Shown here one piece after another: positions 41,491 through 50,755 of a stretch of DNA of 64,000 nucleotides. The notes under the pieces are model-generated. The model ran no database searches. It worked only from the letters and a program-made list of their open reading frames with translations, and had not been told where the DNA came from. The translations under genes and the position numbers were made by a program. The stretch's first letter is position 1, and each line of letters starts with the position of its first letter. The DNA is from Fusicatenibacter saccharivorans (GTDB lineage Bacteria > Bacillota > Clostridia > Lachnospirales > Lachnospiraceae): assembly GCF_027667425.1 (NCBI RefSeq), contig NZ_JAQEGR010000010.1:62001-126000 (forward strand). The letters run 5' to 3'.

Positions 41491-42285
41491 TTATTTTTCT
41501 ACCATAATACACTTCCGCGGGCAGTTCTCCGCGCAGAGGCCGCAGCCTGTACATTTTGCCGGGTCGATCTCCGCGCGCTGGTCCACAACGTGAATTGCAT
41601 CCGACGGGCAGTTCTTCTCGCACTTCTTACATCCGATACAGCCGATCTCACACGCTGCCATCACCGCCTTGCCCTTCTCGGTTGAGCGGCATTTCACCGT
41701 GATCCTCTGCTCATACGGAATCAGGTCGATCAGATTTCTCGGACAGGCCTTCACGCAGGCACCGCATGCCTTGCACGCTTCGCCGTCCACAACGGCAATG
41801 CCGTTTTCAATATGGATCGCATCAAACTTACATGCCTTCACGCAGTTTCCAAAACCAAGACATCCGTTTCCGCAGCTCTTCGGACCGCCGCCCGGTACAA
41901 AACCAGCGTAGGAGCAGTCCCTTGCACCCGTGTATTCATACTTGTTCTTTGCCACGTCACACGTACCGGCGCACCGTACCACTGCTTTTCTGCGCTCCTG
42001 TGCTCCGGCTTCCTGTCCCATAATGGCACCGATCGCTGCCGCAACCGGCGCTCCGCCGACCGGACAGACCGAAATCGGGGCTTCACCCTTTACCACTGCA
42101 GCCGCCGCTCCGTCACAGCCCGGGTAACCACAGCCGCCGCAGTTGTTGCCCGGCAGCGCTTCACGGACCTTCGTCTCGCGCTCGTCCACTTCCACATAAA
42201 ACTTCTTTCCGGCAATTCCAAGGAGAATACCAATCAAAAGGCCGGTTCCACCCACCATCAGGGTGGCTGCTAAAATACCATTCAT
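41491..42285 (-). CDS. rnfB: Rnf complex subunit RnfB (Fe-S electron-transfer subunit)
   Basis: The 264-residue subunit has an N-terminal membrane helix (ATLMVGGTGLLIGILLGIA), the Cys-rich domain NNCGGCGYPGCDGAA and several ferredoxin motifs (CKACGACVKACP, CIGCKKCEKNCP, CTGCGLCAENCP). RnfB is the entry point for electrons from reduced ferredoxin. It is the last gene of the operon, 13 bases after rnfA, which is the usual Clostridia order rnfCDGEAB. Confidence 0.97.
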   Translation of the reverse strand: MNGILAATLMVGGTGLLIGILLGIAGKKFYVEVDERETKVREALPGNNCGGCGYPGCDGAAAAVVKGEAPISVCPVGGAPVAAAIGAIMGQEAGAQERRKAVVRCAGTCDVAKNKYEYTGARDCSYAGFVPGGGPKSCGNGCLGFGNCVKACKFDAIHIENGIAVVDGEACKACGACVKACPRNLIDLIPYEQRITVKCRSTEKGKAVMAACEIGCIGCKKCEKNCPSDAIHVVDQRAEIDPAKCTGCGLCAENCPRKCIMVEK

Positions 42286-42298
42286 CTCTTCATCCCTC

Positions 42299-42874
42299 CT
42301 AGATCATTCCGGAAAATCCCATAAATGCCATTGACATCAGCATAGCCGTAAGAAGAACGATCGGCATTCCTTTGAATGACTCCGGGATATCGTTGTACTC
42401 CATCTTTTCCCGCAGGCCGGCCATCAGCACCATGGCAATTGTAAAGCCGATTGCGGTTGCCAGACCGTAAACCGTACCCTGCAGAATCGTGTAATCCTTC
42501 TGTACGTTGATGAGTGCCACACCGAGTACCGCGCAGTTTGTTGTAATCAGCGGAAGGTAAACGCCGAGCGCTCGGTACAGAGACGGAATCGTCTTTTTCA
42601 GGAACATCTCAACGAGCTGTACCAGCGCCGCGATGACAAGAATGAAAACGATCGTTTTCAGATAATCAAGTTCTGCCGGTGCCAGGATAAATTTGTAAAT
42701 CAGACTTGTCACAAATGAAGAAATCGTGAGGACAAAAATAACCGCTCCGCCCATGCCGGCCGCCGTATCCATCTTTTTGGAAACACCGAGGAAAGCACAG
42801 ATGCCGAGGAACTGGCTTAAGACAACGTTATTGACCAGCGCCGCACCGATCGCAATTAAAATCAGTTCTTTCAT
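42299..42874 (-). CDS. rnfA: Rnf complex membrane subunit RnfA
   Basis: The 191-residue protein has six membrane segments and the paired motifs NNVVLSQFLGICAFLGVS near the start and LPLITTNCAVLGVA in the middle, inverted halves that hold the intramembrane Fe-S cluster with RnfE. The start overlaps the rnfE stop by 4 bases. Confidence 0.97.
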   Translation of the reverse strand: MKELILIAIGAALVNNVVLSQFLGICAFLGVSKKMDTAAGMGGAVIFVLTISSFVTSLIYKFILAPAELDYLKTIVFILVIAALVQLVEMFLKKTIPSLYRALGVYLPLITTNCAVLGVALINVQKDYTILQGTVYGLATAIGFTIAMVLMAGLREKMEYNDIPESFKGMPIVLLTAMLMSMAFMGFSGMI

Positions 42875-43575
42875 TTCGCTTCCTCCTTTCCTTTCACAGC
42901 CTGGCAGTATGCCTTATTGGCGCATGCCATACAGCCGGTCTCTTCTGCCGGGACTGCCGGTTTTCCGGTTTTCTCTGACTTCTGGCGTTTGATGCGGTTC
43001 TGCACCGCAACGAGCATTGCCAGCACAAGGAATGCACCCGGCGCCATGATGAAGATGTTGACCGGCTCGTAAGCACTCGGCATTACCTGGATACCGAACA
43101 GGGTTCCGGCTCCGATCAGCTCACGAAACATACCGATCAGGGTCAGGCCGACGGTAAATCCAAGGCCCATGCCGATACCATCAAATAAAGACGGGATCGG
43201 ACCATGTTTTCCAGCATATGCCTCGGCGCGTCCCAGGATGATACAGTTTACAACGATCAGCGGGATGTAGATGCCAAGGGCGGAATAGAGTGCCGGAATA
43301 AAACCTTCCATCAAAAATTCCACGATGGTTACAAACGATGCCACAACAACGATGTATGCTGGCATACGCACGCCGTCCGGGATGATTTTCCGAAGCAGGG
43401 AAATCATCAGGTTGGAGGCGGTCAGGATGACCATCGTCGCAAGGCCCATGCCGATACCGTTCTTTGCAGAAGTGGTAACCGCAAGCGTCGGACACATACC
43501 CAGCATCATGACGAAGGTCGGGTTTTCTTTTATGATACCATTATAAAGCCGTTCCAGCGGCGTATCTTTTCTCAT
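42871..43575 (-). CDS. rnfE: Rnf complex membrane subunit RnfE
   Basis: The 234-residue protein shows MLGMCPTLAVTTSAKNGIGM and IYIPLIVVNCIILGRAEAYA, the RnfE counterparts of the RnfA motifs. The C-terminal tail is Cys-containing (CMACANKAYCQAV), a variable extension. 4-base overlaps on both sides indicate tight coupling. Confidence 0.97.
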   Translation of the reverse strand: MRKDTPLERLYNGIIKENPTFVMMLGMCPTLAVTTSAKNGIGMGLATMVILTASNLMISLLRKIIPDGVRMPAYIVVVASFVTIVEFLMEGFIPALYSALGIYIPLIVVNCIILGRAEAYAGKHGPIPSLFDGIGMGLGFTVGLTLIGMFRELIGAGTLFGIQVMPSAYEPVNIFIMAPGAFLVLAMLVAVQNRIKRQKSEKTGKPAVPAEETGCMACANKAYCQAVKGKEEAK

Positions 43576-44210
43576 GAGTTCCCTCCCTCTCCGGAAAGCA
43601 GACCGGATTCGTTGCAGTAGTTAAAACAGCAGATTCCTGCATTGACACCGTTTGTTACAGCGTTCGTTGTCAGAGTTGCTCCGCTCAGCGCATCGATTTC
43701 ATCATCCGCGGATGCGCCGGATTTTGTGTAGGAGAATGCTTCTACGTTTTTATCCTTGAACTGATTCTTGAAATCGTCTGTGTCGGCACGCATACCAAGG
43801 CCGGCCGTCTCGGAAAGTGACAGGAAAGAGATTCCTTTTGTCGTTCCGTCCGATGCAATTCCCATCGAGAACTGCATGCCGCCGCCATAGCCTTCGGTTG
43901 TGGAGATGATCTCAACCAGGCCGATCGTCGCGCCGGATGCGTCTTTTGCAAGCAGCAGTTCGTCAATCGTCTGTGCTTCAAAACCGTGGCCGATCAGTGC
44001 TGCCGTAAGCTCTGCCTGTTGTGCATCGCTCATTGTTACTTCTTCAAAGGAAGCTGCCTCCGGGAATACGTTCTGACAGGATTCCTGTTTTTCTTTTTCC
44101 TGCTGTTTCTGGATCGGCTCTAAGGTTACCTGGTGGGCCGCACCGAGAAGCAGGCCGGCAATCAGCGTAATCGCCGCAAGAATCAGTGCGTTTTTTATAA
44201 TTTTGTTCAT
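43572..44210 (-). CDS. rnfG: Rnf complex flavoprotein subunit RnfG
   Basis: The 212-residue subunit has an N-terminal membrane helix (residues 8-25) and the covalent FMN attachment motif in DALSGATLTTNAV (SGAT-x-T). It passes electrons between the extracytoplasmic cytochrome-free part and RnfD. It overlaps rnfD and rnfE by 4 bases. Confidence 0.96.
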   Translation of the reverse strand: MNKIIKNALILAAITLIAGLLLGAAHQVTLEPIQKQQEKEKQESCQNVFPEAASFEEVTMSDAQQAELTAALIGHGFEAQTIDELLLAKDASGATIGLVEIISTTEGYGGGMQFSMGIASDGTTKGISFLSLSETAGLGMRADTDDFKNQFKDKNVEAFSYTKSGASADDEIDALSGATLTTNAVTNGVNAGICCFNYCNESGLLSGEGGNS

Positions 44211-45163
44211 GCTTTTTTCTTGCCTCCTCTTCCGAATCCAACCGGCACGGTCACGCGCTCAATGAGCGGAACCAGAAGGTTGGTAAAGATGATGGCATAG
44301 GAAACGCCCTCTGCCGAATTTCCAAAGATACGGAATACGCCAGTCAGAAGTCCTAAAATGACCGCGTAGATATACTGTCCCTTCTTTGTGATCGGGCGGG
44401 TAACGTAATCGGTTGCCATGAACCATGCGCCGAGCATCAGACCACCGCCAAAAAGATGCGCGCCAAGGAAGTTGATATCAAAACCGTGGCCGCCGAAAAT
44501 CAGGGCAAATAAAAGCTCTGTTCCGATGTAGATGAGCGGAATATTGAGGTCAATCACATGAATGCAGACAAGGAAAATGCCGCCAATCAGAAGGGCCAGT
44601 GCGGAAGTCTCACCGATCGTTCCGGCCGTATTCCCAAGGAACATGGACAGCAGATTCACCTGCTCTCCTGCTTTTGCTGCGGCGAGCGGTGTCGCACCGG
44701 ATACAGTATCCACGAGGTGTGCGGCTGCCGGGGCAGCGAAGTTTGTCATATGACCCGGGAAGGAAATCAAAAGGAAACATCTTCCTGCAAGCGCCGGGTT
44801 CATGATGTTCTGGCCAAGACCGCCGAAAAGCTGTTTTACAACGAGAATTGCAAACACACCACCGATCACCGGCATCCAAAGAGGTGCCTGCACCGGCATG
44901 TTCATGGCCAGCAGAAGACCAGTTACCAGTGCACTGCCGTCGGCAATCGTCACCGGTTTCTTCATTCCTTTTTCATACAGATATTCCGTCAGGGGACAGA
45001 CTGCCATCGAAATCACAATCAAAAGCAGTGCCCGAAGGCCGAAATTCCAGATTCCCACGCAGACTGCCGGGGCAAGGGCAAGCAGGACGGCAAACATGAT
45101 TTTATCCGTCGTTACCTTGGACCGTGCGTGCGGGGAAGATGATACGTGTAATAATCCATTCAT
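44207..45163 (-). CDS. rnfD: Rnf complex membrane flavoprotein RnfD
   Basis: The 318-residue membrane protein of the NqrB/RnfD family has about ten hydrophobic segments and a flavin-attachment motif in DTVSGATPLAAAK. It belongs to the ion-translocating core. AGGGGGACCTTACAT precedes the ATG, 13 bases after rnfC. Confidence 0.96.
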   Translation of the reverse strand: MNGLLHVSSSPHARSKVTTDKIMFAVLLALAPAVCVGIWNFGLRALLLIVISMAVCPLTEYLYEKGMKKPVTIADGSALVTGLLLAMNMPVQAPLWMPVIGGVFAILVVKQLFGGLGQNIMNPALAGRCFLLISFPGHMTNFAAPAAAHLVDTVSGATPLAAAKAGEQVNLLSMFLGNTAGTIGETSALALLIGGIFLVCIHVIDLNIPLIYIGTELLFALIFGGHGFDINFLGAHLFGGGLMLGAWFMATDYVTRPITKKGQYIYAVILGLLTGVFRIFGNSAEGVSYAIIFTNLLVPLIERVTVPVGFGRGGKKKA

Positions 45164-45176
45164 ATGTAAGGTCCCC

Positions 45177-46505
45177 CTATTTCTTCTTTCTCTTTGCCAG
45201 AAGCACTTTACGCATTGAGCTGATCTCCTGCGTCAGCGGACGTCTTGCCGGGCAGATAAAGGAACAACAGCCACATTCACAGCACTCCATTCCGCCGTAT
45301 TTCAGGAACTTCTCTTCCTCTCCGTGCTCCGCAAAAACGGAAAGGCGGGCCGGAAGAATCTGACCCGGACAGACGGAAACGCAGCGTCCGCAGTTGATGC
45401 AGGCAGATGGTGCCAGCGCAGATACTTCATCCTCCGTAAGGCAGGTCAGTGCAGATGTTGTCTTGGTAACAGGAACATCCATTGTAAACAGGGCTCTTCC
45501 CATCATCGGGCCGCCGCAGATGATCTTGACCGCCTCGTTTTTCAGACCGCCTGCCTGCTCTAAAAGTTCGGACAAGAGCATGCCGACCGGTACTTCAAAG
45601 TTGCACGGATTCTGTACAGCATCTCCCGTCACGGTAACGATACGGCTCATCAGCGGTTCGCCGAAGCGGACTGCCTGGTAAATAGCAGTCACGGTATCAA
45701 TGTTATCCACGATACAGCCCGCGTCCGCCGGCAGCATGGAGGAATTTACCTTTCGTCCCGTTGCTGCATAGATCAGCATACGCTCGGCACCCTGCGGGTA
45801 TTTCGTTTTAAGCTCCAGAACCTCAATGTTATCCTCCGGAAGCACCAGCTCACGGAACTTCGCGATACAGTCCGGTTTGTTGTCTTCAATGCAGATGACT
45901 CCCTTTGCCCTCGGAAACATATGCAGCATGATTTTTAAGCCTCCGATCACCTTTTCCGGCTCTTCGAGCATTCTGCGGTAGTCGCTCGTCAGATACGGCT
46001 CACACTCTGCTCCATTGACGAGAATGTGGTCAATCGCTGACGGATCTTTCGGGGATACCTTGACGTGTGTCGGAAAGCCTGCACCTCCCATTCCCACGAT
46101 TCCGGCCTCTTTGATCTTGTTCCGGATCGTATCTGCGTCGAGTTTTTCCCAGTGCGGGCACTCCTCAAATGTTTCTTTTTCATACAGCCCGTCGTTCTCC
46201 ACAACGATACAGTCTACCGGGGAACCGGCTGCGGAAACTTTTTTCTCAATTCCTTTTACCGTGCCGGAAACCGATGCGTAAACAGGAGCCGAAACAAATC
46301 CTCCCGCTTCTGCGATTTTCTGTCCCTCTTTTACATGGTCGCCTTTTTGTACGGTCGGCACAGCAGGCGCTCCGATGTGCTGTGACACTGCGTAATACAA
46401 TAAGTTGCCCGGCTGCGCTTTGACAATCGGTTTGTCCTTGGAGAGCTCTTTTCCCTCGTACGGGTGAACGCCGCCATGAAAAGTATTTCTTTTCTTCTGA
46501 AACAT
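45177..46505 (-). CDS. rnfC: Rnf complex NADH-site subunit RnfC
   Basis: RnfC (about 442 residues) binds FMN and NADH. It begins with the lipoyl-like HGGVHPYEGKELSKD, followed by the Nqo1-like GMGGAGFPTHVK, and ends with two ferredoxin motifs (CINCGRCVSVCP and CCECGCCSFICP). ATG at 46505 is favoured by AGGATGAGG eight bases upstream; a GTG at 46514 is the other option. It is the first operon gene. The whole complex couples ferredoxin oxidation to NAD reduction and Na+ or H+ export. Confidence 0.96.
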   Translation of the reverse strand: MFQKKRNTFHGGVHPYEGKELSKDKPIVKAQPGNLLYYAVSQHIGAPAVPTVQKGDHVKEGQKIAEAGGFVSAPVYASVSGTVKGIEKKVSAAGSPVDCIVVENDGLYEKETFEECPHWEKLDADTIRNKIKEAGIVGMGGAGFPTHVKVSPKDPSAIDHILVNGAECEPYLTSDYRRMLEEPEKVIGGLKIMLHMFPRAKGVICIEDNKPDCIAKFRELVLPEDNIEVLELKTKYPQGAERMLIYAATGRKVNSSMLPADAGCIVDNIDTVTAIYQAVRFGEPLMSRIVTVTGDAVQNPCNFEVPVGMLLSELLEQAGGLKNEAVKIICGGPMMGRALFTMDVPVTKTTSALTCLTEDEVSALAPSACINCGRCVSVCPGQILPARLSVFAEHGEEEKFLKYGGMECCECGCCSFICPARRPLTQEISSMRKVLLAKRKKK

Positions 46506-46554
46506 GCTTTTCACCTCATCCTTTCTCTTTTCTATGCTGCATTTATCAATTCAC

Positions 46555-46587
46555 AGCCTTTTTTCGGTTTTTTATGCAAAAAAGGCT
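46555..46587 (-). terminator. Hairpin between truA and rnfC
   Basis: AGCCTTTTTT (46555-46564) and AAAAAAGGCT (46578-46587) form a ten-base stem after the truA stop. It probably separates truA from rnf transcription. Confidence 0.6.
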
Positions 46588-46611
46588 GGTGCATTGCCCT
46601 GATTATTTCGG

Positions 46612-47349
46612 TTATTCATATCGGACTTCTTTTAACAGGAGTCCGCATGCCGGTGCAAGAAAACCCGCACTTTCGCGGTTTTTTGCTTTGAGAAGCTCCA
46701 TCATTGATGCGATATCCCGTTTTCCCATCCCGGCCTCCACAAGTGTTCCGGTCAGGATCCGCACCATGTGGTACAGAAAACCGGTTCCGGTATAGGAAAT
46801 GATAAGAATCCCGTCTTTCTCGCAGAAATCAATTCCGGTAATCGTCCGTACTGTCGATTTTTTCATACGTTTGTTGGCACAGAAGCTCCTGAAATCATAC
46901 GTTCCGATAAACGCTTTCGATGCTTCTTTCATTTTTTCCACATCGAGCGGTGCTTCCGGAAAATACACGTATTTCCGCTCGAAAACATGCTTTCTGCCAT
47001 CGATCACGATACGGTATTCGTATGTTTTGTCCACCGCATTCAGACGGCTGTGGAAGCGCTCCGGCATCCGCGCGAGGCTGGTAACTTCGATGTCTTCCGG
47101 CAGATAATGGTTGATTGTCTGCAGAAGTTCTTCATCGGATAGATCCGTATGGAACTTTGCATTTGCGACCTGTCCCGCCGCATGGACGCCGGCATCGGTT
47201 CTGCCCGCGCCGTGGATCTCCACCGGCTCTCCTGCGATCCTGGACAGCAGCGTTTCGAGCTTGCCCTGAATCGTGTTGTCCGTATTTCCCTGCTTCTGCC
47301 AGCCGTTATAGCGCGTGCCATCGTACTGCAGGATCATTTTATAATTCAT
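46612..47349 (-). CDS. truA: tRNA pseudouridine(38-40) synthase TruA
   Basis: The 245-residue enzyme has YNGWQKQGNTDNTIQGKLE at the start, the catalytic aspartate in GAGRTDAGVHAAGQVA, and GTGFLYHMVRILTGTL near the C-terminus. It modifies uridines 38-40 of the tRNA anticodon arm. GAAAGGAAGAAAAAG precedes the ATG. Confidence 0.97.
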   Translation of the reverse strand: MNYKMILQYDGTRYNGWQKQGNTDNTIQGKLETLLSRIAGEPVEIHGAGRTDAGVHAAGQVANAKFHTDLSDEELLQTINHYLPEDIEVTSLARMPERFHSRLNAVDKTYEYRIVIDGRKHVFERKYVYFPEAPLDVEKMKEASKAFIGTYDFRSFCANKRMKKSTVRTITGIDFCEKDGILIISYTGTGFLYHMVRILTGTLVEAGMGKRDIASMMELLKAKNRESAGFLAPACGLLLKEVRYE

Positions 47350-47428
47350 CTTTTTCTTCCTTTCAAATCATTTTTCTCCAGAAATGGGCTTTTCAGAACC
47401 ATTTTCTTCTTTACAAAGTGGCCGCTTA

Positions 47429-48868
47429 TCATTCGGCATCCATGCTTTTCTCAATCAAAAAGCTCCGTAACGCTGGACTTCGCGCCAGATTTGCTTCAAA
47501 CAGCACCACTTCTGCTCCGCCCGGAAAGCTGTTCTGTAAAAATTCAGCGGCACGGCGGATCTGCAGTTTCACATTCTTTACTTCCTTCTCCACTTTTTCC
47601 TGTTCCAGTTCACATACCGTTTCAAAAAGCTCTTTCATCTGATCTGAATCGGTTTTGCGACATTTTTTAGCGGTCTCCTCGAGTTTTTTTAACTTTTTCA
47701 AGACCCGCGCATTCGTTTCTTCCTCGCCCTTTTTCAGCAGTCCCTGCTGTTTGCACACTGCAAATCCCTGCTCTTTCTGTTGTAGCCAGGATGCGTATGT
47801 CTCATCTTTTTTCTGCCTGCAAAGCCCGGTAAACTGGCGAAAGCACTCGGAGAGCTCCTTTGCCGTGTGCTCCTGCTTCTGGCAGGCGGATGCCTCTTTC
47901 CGAAGTGCCGCATGAAACAGAGACAGCAGTACAGATCGCTCTTCTGCGGAACCATTTGCCGCCATCTGCTGTTTTTGTGCCATGATTTTTCCGGAAAATG
48001 CACCGGTCAGAATCTCCTCCACACCGTAATCCTGTCCATATTTTTCGTAAATCCTGTAGTACGAGCTGAATTCCTCCGCCGTCTTTTCTTCCTGCAAATA
48101 TTGTCCGATCAGTGCTTCGTCGACCGGAAAATGCAGGATTTCATAACTTTTCAGCACGGCCGACAAATCCTCCCAGCCGCGTGCTGTCACAAAACGCTTC
48201 TCATCCACTTCCTGCGAAACAGAATAAAAATGGTCACTGTGTGCCATAAGGTACGTTGTCACGGCGCTGTGGATCTGATTTTTCTCTGCGTAGGAGAGCC
48301 AGACGGAAAGCTCGGGAAGCACCTCGATCTTCCGCACACGGTCAAGCGTTGCCACATCAAATTCCCGCACAGATTTATTGTATTCCGGCGGATTTCCGGC
48401 GGCCACGATCAGCCAGTCATCCGGGATGTGCTGATTGCCGAATTTTTTCTCCTGCAAAAGCTGCAGCATTACCGGAGCGAGGGTCTCGGAGACGCAGTTA
48501 ATTTCATCGAGAAAGAGGATACCCCGCTTCTTTCCGGTCTGCTCCATGCAGTCATAGATCGAGGCGATGATCTCGCTCATCGTGTATTCCGTTGTATGTA
48601 CCATTTTCCCTTCGATTCCACGTGTGCAGATCTCCGGAAGGCCCATGGCACTCTGACGCGTATGGTGTGTCATCGTGTAGGCGACAAGCCCCACACCGCA
48701 CTCTTCTGCGATCTGCTCCATAATTGCCGTTTTTCCGATGCCCGGCGGGCCGATCAGGAGAATGGGACGCTGCTGCCGGAGGGGAACCAGCGGAAAACCA
48801 ATTTCATCTCTTGCAAAGTATGCGCGCAGGGCTTTTTCAATTGTCTCTTTTGCTTCTTGTATGTTCAT
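47429..48868 (-). CDS. MoxR-family AAA+ ATPase
   Basis: The first 300 residues are an AAA+ core of the MoxR type: Walker A GPPGIGKTAIMEQ, Walker B ILFLDEINCV, and VAAGNPPEYNKSV sensor 1. The C-terminal 180 residues are rich in Lys, Glu and Gln and mainly helical. MoxR proteins are chaperone-like partners of VWA-domain proteins, and such a gene lies directly upstream (88-base gap). The client is unknown. Confidence 0.88.
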   Translation of the reverse strand: MNIQEAKETIEKALRAYFARDEIGFPLVPLRQQRPILLIGPPGIGKTAIMEQIAEECGVGLVAYTMTHHTRQSAMGLPEICTRGIEGKMVHTTEYTMSEIIASIYDCMEQTGKKRGILFLDEINCVSETLAPVMLQLLQEKKFGNQHIPDDWLIVAAGNPPEYNKSVREFDVATLDRVRKIEVLPELSVWLSYAEKNQIHSAVTTYLMAHSDHFYSVSQEVDEKRFVTARGWEDLSAVLKSYEILHFPVDEALIGQYLQEEKTAEEFSSYYRIYEKYGQDYGVEEILTGAFSGKIMAQKQQMAANGSAEERSVLLSLFHAALRKEASACQKQEHTAKELSECFRQFTGLCRQKKDETYASWLQQKEQGFAVCKQQGLLKKGEEETNARVLKKLKKLEETAKKCRKTDSDQMKELFETVCELEQEKVEKEVKNVKLQIRRAAEFLQNSFPGGAEVVLFEANLARSPALRSFLIEKSMDAE

Positions 48869-48955
48869 ATGTTCTCTCTTATCTTGTGCACTCTTTATGT
48901 ACTCTCGAAATCTTTCTGTGTTTGATTTTGCGAGATGCTTTTTTGTCAGTTGTGT

Positions 48956-50428
48956 TCAAAGAGTACATTCTTCTGTCAGCAGTTTTTTTGCCCATTTTGG
49001 GACAAGATTCATTTTTTCGGTCTGTCTGACAAAGACAAATGCCGTCTCGTAATCTGGCTTTTGTTCGGGATAAATTCCGTCTCCGTCGGTAAAATAGATC
49101 AACGCTTTTAAGTTTCGGAATACATGCTGTTTCCGCAACTCTTCCACTTTCTGAAAGACAGGACGGAAATCGGTTCCGCCTCGGCCCTTGATGGTAATTG
49201 TTTCACGGTAAGCTTCCCATTCTTTCGGTGAATGGATCATCGTGACATCCTGCACGAAGCTGTCGCACTGGATCAGGCAGACGTTCCAGCTGGAAAAGAA
49301 GTTTTCTTTTTCTTCAAGAATGCTGCGCGTCTCACCAAGGAACTTTGCTACAATTTCTTTTTTGCACGAACCGGATGTGTCGATCGCGATAACCAGCTCT
49401 TCGAGACGGTTTCCCTCGCGCGTCTCCGGCGGCTCGATGAAAGGGAAATTTCCGTAATACATAAGCCCATAATGGTAAGCGACTGGATCGAAGCTGTCGA
49501 GATCCAGCTCCATTTCCTCGCGGGTAACGGTAAAGCGTTTCAGGAAGCGGCGGTAATCGTACGCTCTTTTTTCGATCCCGGACAGGGTTTCTTTTTTTCC
49601 ACCACGGTTCTGGCCTCGCCGCAGGCCGCCGGTGCCGTAGTTTTCCGCCAACTTGCGGGAAGCACGTTTCCAGACTGATTGAAAAGACTCGATAAGTTCC
49701 GGCTCTTTTCCCGGCACCAGCCATGAAACCGGAGACTGTTTTTCTTTTTCCGGCATCAGCCATGAAACCGGGGGCTGTTCTTTTTTTTCCGGCTCCGGTG
49801 TTTCTTTCCCAAACCGGCGGATGCATTCCAGCAGCAGGTGCTGATAGCCTTCCTTGAGGAACGATGAATTTTCGGCACACATGCGGAGTACAAAATCGGA
49901 GTTAAAATATATCGTATGACCGTCGGATGTGATGGCTTTTGTCCTGTCGGATGGCTGATGCTGAAAGAAAAGAATCGCTTCACCAAGTTCCGGGTACAGC
50001 CAGCAGAGGTTTTTGCGGGCTTCTTCGAAAAGCCGGAGCGCCAGCGCTTCTTTTTCTTTTGTGGGCTTTTCTTTTTGAAACGCAGCTTCTGTTTTTCTGC
50101 TTTCCGTATTCTCCTGCATCGGATCCTGTGAGCTCCGGTTCAGGAGAATGCGGAAGGCCTGCCATTTCTGCTGGTCGGCAGCAAGGTTGAGAAAACGTTT
50201 TCGGTCTGCATCGGACAACCATCCGGTCTGCAGAATACGTTCCAGCTTTGAAAAATCATCCTCACGAATCAGCATTTCGACAGCGGGACGGATGCGTTTC
50301 CGCAGGTATGCGGTATATGCGGCTCGCTGTTCTTCCGGAAGATCCTGCAATTCACAAAAGCCGGAAAGTGCAGCCCGGAGGCGCTGCTGTTCGGATGTCG
50401 TCGTTCTGAAACTACTCCAGTCATCCAT
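48956..50428 (-). CDS. VWA-like domain protein (DUF2201 type), MoxR partner
   Basis: The protein of about 490 residues has a C-terminal VWA-like domain with the MIDAS start AIDTSGSCKK and, after it, KGRGGTDFRPVF and YFTDGDGIYPE. The N-terminal part resembles the metallopeptidase-like region of DUF2201 proteins, but where HExxH is expected the sequence reads GYQHLLLECIRRF, so protease activity is doubtful. GGGAG eight bases before the ATG at 50428 is preferred to a GTG at 50437. A short direct repeat (WLMPEKEKQSPVSWLVPG-like, about 225-250) occurs in the middle. MoxR/VWA pairs act together in folding or metal insertion into clients. Confidence 0.82.
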   Translation of the reverse strand: MDDWSSFRTTTSEQQRLRAALSGFCELQDLPEEQRAAYTAYLRKRIRPAVEMLIREDDFSKLERILQTGWLSDADRKRFLNLAADQQKWQAFRILLNRSSQDPMQENTESRKTEAAFQKEKPTKEKEALALRLFEEARKNLCWLYPELGEAILFFQHQPSDRTKAITSDGHTIYFNSDFVLRMCAENSSFLKEGYQHLLLECIRRFGKETPEPEKKEQPPVSWLMPEKEKQSPVSWLVPGKEPELIESFQSVWKRASRKLAENYGTGGLRRGQNRGGKKETLSGIEKRAYDYRRFLKRFTVTREEMELDLDSFDPVAYHYGLMYYGNFPFIEPPETREGNRLEELVIAIDTSGSCKKEIVAKFLGETRSILEEKENFFSSWNVCLIQCDSFVQDVTMIHSPKEWEAYRETITIKGRGGTDFRPVFQKVEELRKQHVFRNLKALIYFTDGDGIYPEQKPDYETAFVFVRQTEKMNLVPKWAKKLLTEECTL

Positions 50429-50458
50429 TTTATTCACTCCCTTACTCGTCGCGTTTTC

Positions 50459-50623
50459 TCACTTGCACTCAATCTTACGCTGCCGCGTAAGCGACATTCG
50501 TCGTTCGCCAACTGAAAATAAATTTTCGTTTGACTCACTTGCACTCAATCTTACGCTGCCGCGTAAGCGACATTCGTCGTTCGTCAAATGAAAATAAATT
50601 TTCATTTGACTCACTTGCACTCA
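50459..50623. repeat. 76-base tandem repeat (two copies plus 13-base start of a third)
   Basis: The unit starting TCACTTGCACTCAATC begins at 50459, 50535 and 50611. The copies differ at only a few positions. Each unit contains a hairpin CTTACGC-TGCC-GCGTAAG and a second palindrome around GAAAATAAATTTTC. They fill the gap between the divergent VWA and FKBP genes. Confidence 0.85.
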
Positions 50624-50697
50624 TTATATCGTCATTTTTGAGCATTGACAATGTTGGATCGTGTTATTTTTTTCACACTTTTACCATATTTTTATGA

Positions 50698-50703
50698 TAT
50701 ACT
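50698..50703 (+). promoter_or_regulatory. Extended -10 of the FKBP-type gene
   Basis: TGATATACT on the plus strand, about 50 bases before the start; the -35 is weak. TTGACA at 50645-50650 is too far upstream for this -10. Confidence 0.5.
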
Positions 50704-50755
50704 TGATATTATAAAATACGATTGCAGTCGTAAAAGCGCAAAGGAGATCCTTTTT

